From an uncultured Campylobacter sp. (GTDB lineage Bacteria; Campylobacterota; Campylobacteria; Campylobacterales; Campylobacteraceae), in NCBI RefSeq assembly GCF_938045225.1, contig NZ_CALINL010000255.1, positions 1 through 21,717 on the forward strand: a stretch of DNA of 21,717 nt, read 5' to 3'. Within the stretch, counting starts at the first letter, position 1; each line of letters opens with the position of its first letter. This document shows positions 7,966 to 15,496 of the stretch, one piece after another. The notes beneath the pieces are model-generated. The model ran no database searches and was not told the DNA's origin. It saw nothing but the letters and a program-made list of their open reading frames with translations. The position numbers and the translations under genes were made by a program.

Positions 7966-8014
7966 ATTTGCTCCATTTTGCATTTTTGCGATTTTAGTAA
8001 TTTGACCTTTCAAG

Positions 8015-9328
8015 TCACTCCCCTATCATTTTCCAAAATTTATCTTTTTTATTATTGTTTATCTTAATTATTGTATCTTTGTGTTTATCAACAAACTTCT
8101 TTATGCTCTTAGATAACTCGCTAGCCGATATTTCTTTTTTTAGTATAGCCTTTGCAAAATCTTCTTTGACATCTAAAATTACATTTTTATTAATTTCTAG
8201 CTTTTCATATAATAAGAAATTCTTTTTGCCATAAGACACATCTTTCGGATTAATTATTGACCAAATTTCTTGCCATTTAAGTCCTTTTCTGTACATATTT
8301 TTATGCGTATCTATTCCAACAAAGAGTTGATTATCTATGTTAAAAACTGTAAATAGTATAAATTTCTCATCCTGCGGGTTCTTGTCGTCACACCAAGCCT
8401 CGTCATATATTTCAAGCCAAGTATTGTTTTTGCGATATTTGCTATTTATATTACTAATAGCAACCAAATCATCTCTTCTAAACTTTTTAAATTCGCTTGA
8501 TAGATAATTCATAAAGCCATCTATAATCCTATCCGTAGTAGCTTCTATCGTACTTATACGTTCCTTTATTACAGAATCATCCATGTTGTTATGGTTTTTG
8601 TAAATTTCTATAGCTTTATCGTAGTGTTTTTCTATGTATCTGTAACTTGCTTCATCTTTTACGTATGTGTGCTTGCCATAAATAGAATTTATAACATCAA
8701 TATATCTATTTATAGCAAAATAAAGGCTATCTGTGATCTTTAATTTGAGGCAACTTTTAAGCCAGCTTATTATCTCTTTTGAATAGTAAATATATTTTAC
8801 AGCTATTTTTTTACTATTTTTATAGGTGCCCTTGCTATTATCTGATACACTCTCTCTATCTACAGAAAGATACAGAAAGAGGATATTTTTAAGTTTGTAG
8901 TTACATTCATTGCAAATATAGTCTATGTATCTTTCCATTTGGCTATTTTGGTCTTTTGCGTAAATTTTGTTTTCAATAATTATGCATCTTTTACCATTTT
9001 TTATACAAAGATCCATATACCCATATTCTTGTTTTCCCACCTCTCTATTCACTTCAACATTGCTGATATCAAAATCATCAATGTCGCAAGCTTCTAAAAA
9101 TTTACGCAAAAACTCATCACCCAGATAGTGGTAACCATTCGGATCCAATAATGAATGAATAAACCTTGTATGTTTAACTTCATCACTATTTTTATGAAGT
9201 GCCAAAAAAATATTGTAGTCTGATCTATCAGATTCATTTCTGCGGCTATTTTCTATCTCTTTTTGTACATACTTATCCATACCATTAAAAAAATCATTCA
9301 CTTTATCTCTATCACAAAAATCACTCAT
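8015..9328 (-). CDS. PD-(D/E)XK nuclease family protein, PDDEXK_4-like (437 aa)
   Basis: I chose ATG 9328, with AAAGGAG 6 bases before it; a TTG directly ahead is less likely. The N-terminal part carries the hallmark RFIHSLLDPNGYHY (about 55-68), found in the PDDEXK_4 group. The nuclease core has D106 in YGYMDLCI and E119-N-K121 in IIIENKI, followed by QMERY (Q130), which gives a D-(E)xK metal site on a restriction-endonuclease fold. The remaining 250 residues are mixed helix and strand and may bind the substrate. It is paralogous to the 402-aa protein at 16309. It starts 11 bases after the 418-aa helical-repeat gene and is followed by another repeat gene. DNA cleavage is the family activity; the substrate and any partner control are unknown. 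Confidence 0.85.
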   Translation of the reverse strand: MSDFCDRDKVNDFFNGMDKYVQKEIENSRRNESDRSDYNIFLALHKNSDEVKHTRFIHSLLDPNGYHYLGDEFLRKFLEACDIDDFDISNVEVNREVGKQEYGYMDLCIKNGKRCIIIENKIYAKDQNSQMERYIDYICNECNYKLKNILFLYLSVDRESVSDNSKGTYKNSKKIAVKYIYYSKEIISWLKSCLKLKITDSLYFAINRYIDVINSIYGKHTYVKDEASYRYIEKHYDKAIEIYKNHNNMDDSVIKERISTIEATTDRIIDGFMNYLSSEFKKFRRDDLVAISNINSKYRKNNTWLEIYDEAWCDDKNPQDEKFILFTVFNIDNQLFVGIDTHKNMYRKGLKWQEIWSIINPKDVSYGKKNFLLYEKLEINKNVILDVKEDFAKAILKKEISASELSKSIKKFVDKHKDTIIKINNNKKDKFWKMIGE

Positions 9329-9339
9329 CAACGTCTCCT

Positions 9340-10596
9340 TTAAATTTGATTTACCACGTCAATTATACCATTTTTTACTATCTCTATCGCCCATCCTTTA
9401 TCCTTGAAAATATCCAAAACATCAGTAGCTGCATGTAAAATTTCTGTTCTGGTTTTGGCATTTTCTACGGCTTTTACAGCGCACTCTTTTGCTAAATTTG
9501 GATTGATATTTTTTAAGTAGCTAGCGATCCTCATATAGCTAGGATCGGGCATGCTTAGTAGCTTTTCACAAGCCATAGCTAAAAGTTCCTTATCGCCAAG
9601 CTCTTTTAAGATATCAAGCACAAAAAACGTCTCTCTAGGATCAGGCAAGAGTTCTACGGCTTTAGCCAAAAGCTCTCTTGCATATATTTTATCTTTAAAA
9701 CCTCTCATAACGCCACTTGCCACATAGGCATAATCAGCTGCGGTTTTGGCGTAATTTTCGCCGTCTTTATAAAGCTCTAATATCCATCTTTGCTTGCCAA
9801 ATTCTTCCGCCATATCATCTAAAATATCGTAGAATTTATAAAAGTCGCTTGTCTCTCTTAGCTCGCTTAGATATTCGTCTTTGCTTTTATGAACTTTTGA
9901 AGCTACAGCCTCTTTTTGCTCTTTTTGTTTCGGTTTTATACCGAGCGCTTTTAGCTCGCCTTTGTCTTTTATAAAAACGCGAGCATAGCTTAGATAATAA
10001 TCGCGCCTATCCTTCTCTATGCACTTTTTATAAAATTTATACGCAAACTCATCGAAGCCGCCTATTTGCTTTAGCTCTAGCGCCATAGTAAGATAAAAAT
10101 CCTCCTTAAAATTTGTTGTCGTTAAAGCGTTTTGCAAGAAATTTTCGGCTTTAAGTCCGCTTAGTGTTTTTATCTCTATAAAATTTAGCATATTTACGTA
10201 GCAAAGACCGTCTTTTATGTTATTTTCTGCCATGGCTAAAAGCTCCTTGCACCACTTTTTGACCCTTAGGGTTTTATGTATAGCTATCGCCAAAAAAGCG
10301 TAGTCCATGCCGCTTTTGCAAAGGCCTTGCGCGATTTTATAAATTTTTATCGCCAGCTCCCTATTTTTGCTTTTAAAAAACGCCGCGCGAGCTAAATCGT
10401 CATACTCGAAAAGATGATGATTTACTCTCAAGCAAAGCTCCGTGTGGTTTTGTAAAAGCCAGTCAAGCTCGTCTCGACTTAGATTTTTAGCCAAATTTAC
10501 CAACAACGCACTGTCATCTATAATATAATCCGCATAATAAATCCTGCAATATCTGCAACACTTGTGAATCCGCTCGTAGTATCCTGATAAATTCAT
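9340..10596 (-). CDS. Helical-repeat (TPR/HEAT-like) protein (418 aa)
   Basis: The ATG overlaps the previous stop as ATGA (10593-10596), and AAGGAT lies 5 bases before it, so translation is coupled. The protein is entirely helical. Repeats of about 26 residues with the pattern aromatic-x-x-A...D-K-x-x-A-x-x-L/I occur at about 99-124, 289-314, 324-347 and 386-411. A lysine/glutamine-rich linker (about 220-240) divides it into two halves. HKCCRYC at 11-17 clusters three cysteines near the N-terminus; it could be a metal site, but no matching ligand pair is evident. The family is not recognised. It is probably a scaffold that presents or restrains the neighbouring nuclease or the AAA+ ATPase. 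The same repeat in the 199-aa protein suggests that the two arose by duplication. Confidence 0.78.
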   Translation of the reverse strand: MNLSGYYERIHKCCRYCRIYYADYIIDDSALLVNLAKNLSRDELDWLLQNHTELCLRVNHHLFEYDDLARAAFFKSKNRELAIKIYKIAQGLCKSGMDYAFLAIAIHKTLRVKKWCKELLAMAENNIKDGLCYVNMLNFIEIKTLSGLKAENFLQNALTTTNFKEDFYLTMALELKQIGGFDEFAYKFYKKCIEKDRRDYYLSYARVFIKDKGELKALGIKPKQKEQKEAVASKVHKSKDEYLSELRETSDFYKFYDILDDMAEEFGKQRWILELYKDGENYAKTAADYAYVASGVMRGFKDKIYARELLAKAVELLPDPRETFFVLDILKELGDKELLAMACEKLLSMPDPSYMRIASYLKNINPNLAKECAVKAVENAKTRTEILHAATDVLDIFKDKGWAIEIVKNGIIDVVNQI

Positions 10597-11426
10597 ACTA
10601 TATCCTTAAATTTTTGTGAAAAACCAAATTTGCTTTTAAAAAAACGTATATAATGCTCCTGCCTCAAATCACAATCCGTTTCGCCGTTTAAACCGTCGGC
10701 ATGAGCCTTGGCTTTTAAGTAAAGCCGTGAGAAATCATAGCCCATAATCTTTTTTACAAGATTTAAATGACGCAGTATCCTTACACAGTCGCTTGCAGCA
10801 GTAGCCCGGGACAAGGCATGAGAAAATAGCGTTTCATATAAAAGCCTTGAGCCTTTGCCGCCCCTATCTCTAAACTCGATAATCGCCGATATACACCACG
10901 AAAGGCTTTTATCAAAAAGCGCTACGTCAAAGAGCGTTTGCGCTAAATTTCTATCGTCGCAAGCATCTATGTAAGCTAAATTTATCTCATCGCTGGGGTA
11001 TAACGTAAAAACCTGATCTACGCATTTTAGATAAAAATTTAAAATTTCATCGCTTACGTCTACTAGCCTAGCCATATATAAACAAATTTTACGCCTATTT
11101 GCATAAAGCTCGTAGTTTAAGATAGCTCTTTGACTTTGCGAGATAGCCGCCCAATTCTTTAGTTTTTCTTTATCTTGCTTTATCTCCGCTTCGTTTAACT
11201 CGCTGGCTTTTTTAATCACTTGACAAACAAAATCCGTATCATTAAAATCTGCGCTAAATTCATCATAAATAACCAAGCATTCGCTACTGCTTTGCGCATA
11301 CTCAAGCCAAATTTTATATAAATTTAACGTATCTGATAAGCCAAAAAACTTCCTGGCTCGTTTTAAGACCTTACGTTTGTTTTTCACCGTTTTTATCGTA
11401 TTTTCATAATCTTGTATGTTTTTCAT
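10593..11426 (-). CDS. Helical protein of unknown function (277 aa)
   Basis: I chose ATG 11426 because it overlaps the upstream stop as ATGA, as does the next gene pair in this cluster. A GTG four codons earlier lacks a ribosome site. The protein is helix-rich with a basic N-terminus (KTVKNKRKVLKRARKFF at about 12-28) and scattered aromatic-x-x-A units such as YKIWLEYA and ICLYMARLV, which suggests degenerate TPR-like repeats. I see no catalytic motif, membrane segment or signal peptide. The family is not recognised. Coupled translation with the genes on both sides suggests that its product is made in step with them, possibly as a complex subunit. Confidence 0.72.
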   Translation of the reverse strand: MKNIQDYENTIKTVKNKRKVLKRARKFFGLSDTLNLYKIWLEYAQSSSECLVIYDEFSADFNDTDFVCQVIKKASELNEAEIKQDKEKLKNWAAISQSQRAILNYELYANRRKICLYMARLVDVSDEILNFYLKCVDQVFTLYPSDEINLAYIDACDDRNLAQTLFDVALFDKSLSWCISAIIEFRDRGGKGSRLLYETLFSHALSRATAASDCVRILRHLNLVKKIMGYDFSRLYLKAKAHADGLNGETDCDLRQEHYIRFFKSKFGFSQKFKDIV

Positions 11427-12010
11427 ATATTTATCCACACCGATGCTTCAAATATCTCTTTTTGTACAAAATTTCCATCCGTATCAAGCGAGTAGTTTTT
11501 ACCTAAAAAATAGAGCTTAAAGCCCGTTATCTCGCCAAAAATAGGCAAGGTTTTCGTTTTTTGATAGTAGTCTTTAACGGCTTTAGAGATTATATTTAGC
11601 TGCTCGTCTAATGTTTTAAAACACAGCTCATCTAAAAATGGAGTTAAGCTAATATATCTTAGGTGTTGCGCCATAGCAAGGGCGAAAATAGGCTCGTTAA
11701 ATCTCTTAAAATTCGTATCTATGTAGATATATGAGCCTCTAAATTTCGCTCGCTCGTCGTAACGGATTTTTGCGGCATTAAGCTCATCTTCGATATTAAG
11801 CCCAAAGTACTCGCTAAGGGCCAAAATAAGCGTTTTTGAGCTATGCGACCAGTCAAAATGCCCCTTTGATATAAACTCGTCTAGGCTATTTGCTCTTTGC
11901 AAATCCGCAAGAGCGCTACTGAAGTTTTTCTCTCTTGCGTAGCCTAATGCCTTTGAAAGCGCCTTTTTATCGCTATTTAGCGTTAGTTCTTTTATCTGTT
12001 CGTAGATCAT
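11423..12010 (-). CDS. Conserved-looking hypothetical protein (195 aa)
   Basis: ATG 12010 has AAGGAT 5 bases upstream. Residues 1-75 are helical (LGYAREKNFSSALADLQRANSL), a repeat-like segment. The middle (about 92-120) reads GSYIYIDTNFKRFNEPIFALAMAQHLRYI, a strand then a long helix. The C-terminal 60 residues are strand-rich with aromatics (GFKLYFLGKNYSLDTDGNF) and could form a small beta domain. I find no known catalytic motif. It starts 47 bases after the FtsZ-domain-like gene and ends in an ATGA overlap with the 277-aa gene, so it is part of the same transcript. Family and function are unknown. Confidence 0.72.
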   Translation of the reverse strand: MIYEQIKELTLNSDKKALSKALGYAREKNFSSALADLQRANSLDEFISKGHFDWSHSSKTLILALSEYFGLNIEDELNAAKIRYDERAKFRGSYIYIDTNFKRFNEPIFALAMAQHLRYISLTPFLDELCFKTLDEQLNIISKAVKDYYQKTKTLPIFGEITGFKLYFLGKNYSLDTDGNFVQKEIFEASVWINI

Positions 12011-12057
12011 TGATTATCCTTTTTTGATTTTCGTGCCGATACATTTTTTGCACGCTT

Positions 12058-12354
12058 TTAAATGCCTGTAGCCAAAAGCCACGCCTTGATTTTTTTACCT
12101 AAAAGCTTATGCGTCTTTACGCTAAAAAATATTTTTGATTTTTTACTACAAATTTGTTCTACCTCCTTTACTATTTTTAATACTACTTCTAGCGGCATTT
12201 CGGGATTTGCCGTAAAATTTAAAGCTACGAATTTTGCTCTTTTTATAGGTAACTCCGCAATCTTTTGTAAAATTTCCTCTTCCGTAAAAGTACCGCTAAA
12301 GCCAATTATCTCACCTTTTGCGTTTAAAACGTTTTTTAAGTCTTTTAAATCCAT
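12058..12354 (-). CDS. Stand-alone FtsZ C-terminal-domain-like protein (98 aa)
   Basis: I chose ATG 12354, with AAGG 5 bases upstream; a TTG 20 codons earlier has no ribosome site. The whole protein aligns by eye with the second tubulin-fold domain of FtsZ. The start MDLKDLKNVLNAKGEIIGF corresponds to the FtsZ synergy (T7) loop and following helix (pattern NxDFxDVKxVMxxxGxAxMG), with D2 and D5 in place of the two hydrolysis-promoting aspartates. AKFVALNFT...MPLEVV matches the central strand and helix (AxGVLVNITxxxxLxLxEV), and the end AWLLATGI matches VTVIATG(F/I). The GTP-binding domain is absent and no 5' remnant is visible upstream, so this is a complete small gene. A free domain of this kind could join the end of an FtsZ filament and block or dissolve it (inference). 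The alternative is a distant domain with the same fold and another job. Confidence 0.72.
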   Translation of the reverse strand: MDLKDLKNVLNAKGEIIGFSGTFTEEEILQKIAELPIKRAKFVALNFTANPEMPLEVVLKIVKEVEQICSKKSKIFFSVKTHKLLGKKIKAWLLATGI

Positions 12355-12501
12355 AACCGCCTTTCTTGATACCCTATACAAACAAGCTTCAAAAAATTTT
12401 AGGAAAAATGGCAAAAACCATCAAATTTCTTAAAATAGTGTTACGGTTTTACTCATTTAGCATTAATTTGCCAGGTAGTTCCGGCAAAAACTCATTCAAA
12501 A

Positions 12502-14499
12502 TTATCCTTTAAACCCCGCTATGCGGCCGTTATCTTCGATATTCTTATGTTTTATTTCCTCGTTTAGCCTATCTATAAATTCTCCTGTGTTTAAAATAGG
12601 GCTAAATTTAGCCGATCTTGCTACTGCGGCAAAGTCCCCGGGCGTTAGAAATTTGATTTTTACTACGCTATTTTTTGCCACTTTATTTACACCAAGGCCT
12701 AGCGCCTCGCACTCTTTTTGTAGTATCTTTGCCGCCTGAGTACCGTCCATGTAGCCAAACTCTATCTTCATATCAAAGCGCCTAATGCTAGCCCTATCTA
12801 AGCTATCCATCAAATTCGTCGTGGCGATAAACACCCCATCAAAATTCTCCATTTGCACTAGCATCTCGTTTACTTGGGTTATCTCCCATTTTCTTACCGC
12901 ATCGCTTCTATCTTGCAAAAAGCTATCTATCTCGTCAAACACTAGCACCGCATTTTGCTCGCCGGCTTGCTTAAACGCATTTGCGATGTTTTTCTCCGTG
13001 TTGCCCACATAGCAGTCGATGAGATCGCTTGCTTTTTTGATGATTAGCTTGCTGTTTAGGCTTTTAGCGATAAATTTAGCGTACGCGCTCTTACCAGTGC
13101 CCGCCGGGCCGTAGAGGCAAAGCCTAGCGTTTTTGCTCTCTTTTATACCTTTTGCCAACTCTTTTAAATTTGCGCTTGCATTTATCAGGCTCACATCGTA
13201 GTTTTGCGGCAAATTTATCTCCTTGTTTTTATCTTTCTTGCCTTTCTTTTTAGCAGTAACGAAACCTTGCGCTTTTAGGCTACTTTTTATCAAATTTTTA
13301 AACGCTTCACCCTTGCTTTCATGACTTAAATTTGAAATGACCTTTGTCGCGCCAGATATTAGCGCAGGCGTGATAGCTCTGTTTTTAGCTAGCTTTTTGA
13401 GCAATTCCTCGCTTACTTGGCCGTTTGTGTAGCGCTTTAGTATTTCTAGTCGCTTAAATTTGGGCGGGATTTTAAACTCTATAACTATATCAAAGCGCCT
13501 GATATAGGCGTTATCTATCTCGTCTATATCGTTGGTTATCCAAAATGTCGGTACGCTATTGTTCTCTAAAGTCGAGTTAAATAACGCTTTAGACATCCTT
13601 TCTGTGCCTTTAAAAATATCCTCTATCTCGTCAAACATTATGATGTCGCGCTCTTTATTTAAAACCTTGTCCGCAGTTTTTAGCGATAAAAATCGCTTTT
13701 CACCGCTATAATTATCGTCTGTATAGCGGCTTTTTGAGGCTATCTCATAAAGATTTCTATTTAGCTCGGCGGCTATCATTTTGACAAACTCGGTTTTACC
13801 GGTGCCAGGAAGTCCGTAAAGCAAAATATTTACGCCCTTATCCGCCTTTAAAATATGGCTTTTTATCGCCGATTCATCTATTTTTATATGCCTAAAATCA
13901 TCAAATTTGAGCGGTGACTTGCCGGCTTTAAAAAACGTCGATCTAAAGATCTCTAAAATGTCGCCCTGGCTGTTCAACATATCGGTACTAAAGTAGATAT
14001 AAAAAAATCTAAATACGGAGTCAAGCCTGATATCTTGCCTATCGCGCATCTCTAAAATATTGCTTTGCCTTAGCTTTGATTCCGGGCGTAACGCTTCTTT
14101 TACGTCAGTAGCAGGCACGCCTATGATATAGCCCAAAACCTCGTAAAAAGCGATAATGTGCATATCTCCCAGATATCTACAAATGTCTTGGAGAGCGGCA
14201 AATTCATTTACGATTACGGCAAATTCTATGATTTTTCTGTCTATTTCATCTAAATTTAACACCGCACACAAAGCATCCAAATTTCTATCTAAAGTCTCAA
14301 TGCTGGTTATTTTTGATTTTTCAAGCTCGGCTAGGAGATTTTTGAACCTGATTTTTGCTTCTGCCACAGATTCACCCTCTTGCAAGATGCCATCGAACTT
14401 TTGAAAAAAACTATCTGGCATGCCAAATTTTTCGATCGCTCTTAGCGCCCAAAGTTTGATTTTGTTTTCGATCTGGGGCGGTAGTAAAATCTCATCCAT
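12502..14499 (-). CDS. Tandem AAA+ ATPase (665 aa)
   Basis: I chose ATG 14499, which has AAGGAG 5 bases upstream; an ATG 11 codons earlier has none. Residues 1-200 are a helical N-domain. The first AAA+ module has Walker A GLPGTGKT at 229-236, Walker B MFDE at 288-291, and a sensor and finger region ending RRFD at 334-337. A lysine-rich linker lies at 417-426. The second module has Walker A GPAGTGKS at 464-471, Walker B VFDEID at 520-525, and RRFD at 573-576. Both modules keep the key residues, like the classic two-ring AAA proteins (Cdc48/NSF-type layout), although the N-domain is not one I know. It probably forms a ring that remodels or loads a protein partner. It heads the seven-gene cluster, 147 bases before the FtsZ-domain-like gene. 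Confidence 0.86.
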   Translation of the reverse strand: MDEILLPPQIENKIKLWALRAIEKFGMPDSFFQKFDGILQEGESVAEAKIRFKNLLAELEKSKITSIETLDRNLDALCAVLNLDEIDRKIIEFAVIVNEFAALQDICRYLGDMHIIAFYEVLGYIIGVPATDVKEALRPESKLRQSNILEMRDRQDIRLDSVFRFFYIYFSTDMLNSQGDILEIFRSTFFKAGKSPLKFDDFRHIKIDESAIKSHILKADKGVNILLYGLPGTGKTEFVKMIAAELNRNLYEIASKSRYTDDNYSGEKRFLSLKTADKVLNKERDIIMFDEIEDIFKGTERMSKALFNSTLENNSVPTFWITNDIDEIDNAYIRRFDIVIEFKIPPKFKRLEILKRYTNGQVSEELLKKLAKNRAITPALISGATKVISNLSHESKGEAFKNLIKSSLKAQGFVTAKKKGKKDKNKEINLPQNYDVSLINASANLKELAKGIKESKNARLCLYGPAGTGKSAYAKFIAKSLNSKLIIKKASDLIDCYVGNTEKNIANAFKQAGEQNAVLVFDEIDSFLQDRSDAVRKWEITQVNEMLVQMENFDGVFIATTNLMDSLDRASIRRFDMKIEFGYMDGTQAAKILQKECEALGLGVNKVAKNSVVKIKFLTPGDFAAVARSAKFSPILNTGEFIDRLNEEIKHKNIEDNGRIAGFKG

Positions 14500-14550
14500 G
14501 GCAGCTCCTTTTTTAGATGATTTTACTTGCATTTTAGGACATTTTGCGGT

Positions 14551-14569
14551 CCAAATTTAACAAATTTGG
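14551..14569. promoter_or_regulatory. Inverted repeat upstream of the AAA+ gene
   Basis: CCAAATTT-AAC-AAATTTGG has perfect 8-base arms with a 3-base spacer, 52 bases before the chosen AAA+ start and 15 bases past the metallophosphoesterase stop. A TAAAAT at 14531-14536 could be the -10 box of the cluster. It may be an operator or a weak terminator (no T run). AAATTT is so common in this genome that chance is a real possibility. Confidence 0.3.
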
Positions 14570-14583
14570 TTGCAACTCAGCGG

Positions 14584-15141
14584 TTAAATTTCTATAATAT
14601 TAAGCCCTAGACTTGAGTTGTATATCTTGTAGTTACCGATTTTATCGACTCTTGATAGCGGATCATGCACGTGTCCGCAAAGGATGATTTTTGCTTTTAG
14701 TAGCCCGTGCTTTAGCGCCCTATAAAGCTCTTTATCGCCAAAATCCCTACCGCGCTCAACGGCCGTTTGCGTGTGAGCGGGCGGGACATGCGCGAGCAGC
14801 ACGTCGCACTCCGCAAAGTCCAAAATATCCGTACACATATAAGGAACGCAGCCAAATTTTATGCCTTCAATCGTCTTTATATCGCCGTCTGCGTAAACAT
14901 TTGGCATCCTCATCCATGCGGCATCGCTAGAGCCGTCTACGTCGTGGTTGCCGCTACATACAAAGATCCGTCCTTTAACATTTTCAAGCCACCGCCTGAC
15001 CCAAGCCTTTTGCTCGCTAACGCCCTTTTGGCTTGCGTCTATCAGATCGCCGCTTATGCAGCAAACGTCAAATTCTAAATCTAAAATTTGATCAAATTTG
15101 GCCTTATCAAAGTGCAAATCGCTTGCGTGCAAAATTTTCAT
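14584..15141 (-). CDS. Calcineurin-like metallophosphoesterase (185 aa)
   Basis: I chose ATG 15141 (MKILHASDLHFD), with AAAGGAAA about 5 bases before it; an upstream in-frame ATG lies inside the promoter of the divergent gene. All five metallophosphoesterase blocks are present: D8-x-H10 (SDLHFD), G31-D32, G64-N65-H66-D67, H118 (LLAHVPP), and G156-H157-x-H159 (CGHVHD). These bind two metal ions and hydrolyse phosphoesters. The short length is typical of the YfcE/MJ0936-like phosphodiesterases. No signal peptide, so it is cytoplasmic. The substrate cannot be told from sequence. It is transcribed in the same direction as the AAA+ cluster, 84 bases before it, so it could be co-transcribed or independent. 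Confidence 0.88.
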   Translation of the reverse strand: MKILHASDLHFDKAKFDQILDLEFDVCCISGDLIDASQKGVSEQKAWVRRWLENVKGRIFVCSGNHDVDGSSDAAWMRMPNVYADGDIKTIEGIKFGCVPYMCTDILDFAECDVLLAHVPPAHTQTAVERGRDFGDKELYRALKHGLLKAKIILCGHVHDPLSRVDKIGNYKIYNSSLGLNIIEI

Positions 15142-15195
15142 CTCGTTTCCTTTTTTTGGCGCATATCTGGACACGGTTTTGTCTGTTTTAAAATA

Positions 15196-15201
15196 TATAA
15201 T
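15196..15201 (+). promoter_or_regulatory. Candidate -10 box for the 85-aa gene
   Basis: A perfect TATAAT, 28 bases before ATG 15230, in the 88-base divergent spacer. Transcription would begin near 15208, just ahead of the AAAGGAG site at 15218-15224. On the other strand TATATT at 15192-15197 could serve the metallophosphoesterase gene. Confidence 0.4.
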
Positions 15202-15229
15202 TTTATCAAATTTAACCAAAGGAGAAAGA

Positions 15230-15487
15230 ATGATCAAATTTGACGTTCATTGCAGATTAAGCGAACTCCACGCTAAATTTAAAAGCGGCCTTGAAGTACC
15301 GACGGCATCCGTAAAGTCGCTAAAACTAGAGTTAAGCTCTGGCGACGATATCTCGCTTTTAGCTATCGTCAAAGCGGTAAATTTGATAAAAGGAGAGCTA
15401 AAAACGGACGCTAAATTTCACTTCGTAAATCAGATTTCGCCGCTAAAAAACGGTGAAATATCGGCAAATTTTACGCTCCTGGTTTAA
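15230..15487 (+). CDS. Small hypothetical protein (85 aa)
   Basis: ATG 15230 has AAAGGAG 5 bases upstream; the frame is open further upstream, but that part overlaps the divergent gene. The protein looks like a small alpha/beta fold with alternating strands and one helix (DDISLLAIVKAVNLIKGEL at about 43-61), then strands KFHFVNQI and EISANFTLLV. No cysteine pair, catalytic motif, signal or membrane segment. Its stop overlaps the convergent Sir2 stop in a shared TTAA inside a hairpin. The family is not recognised; good ribosome site and codon pattern make it a likely real gene. Confidence 0.68.
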   Translation: MIKFDVHCRLSELHAKFKSGLEVPTASVKSLKLELSSGDDISLLAIVKAVNLIKGELKTDAKFHFVNQISPLKNGEISANFTLLV

Positions 15488-15496
15488 CCCAGGAGC
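15475..15496. terminator. Bidirectional terminator hairpin covering two stop codons
   Basis: GCTCCTGG and CCAGGAGC are perfect 8-base, GC-rich arms around a 6-base loop, TTTAAC. The loop holds TTAA, which is the stop codon of both the 85-aa gene (plus) and the Sir2 gene (minus). The arms therefore encode the last residues of both proteins (LLV and LLG). Weak T stretches follow on either side. It is the only strong hairpin between these convergent genes. Confidence 0.65.

Noticed and set aside
8863..8882. Tandem 10-base repeat (ACAGAAAGAT/G)
   Set aside because: Two copies only, inside the coding region of the 437-aa nuclease, where it encodes ordinary residues.
12355..12414. Longer start (TTG) for the FtsZ-domain-like gene
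   Set aside because: No ribosome site before the TTG; the added 20 residues do not resemble FtsZ, while ATG 12354 has AAGG at good spacing and begins exactly at the T7 loop.
12467..12488. Stem TTTGCC...GGCAAA after the AAA+ gene, possible terminator
   Set aside because: The stem is short and interrupted, no T run follows on either strand, and the cluster appears to continue past it; it could at most attenuate.
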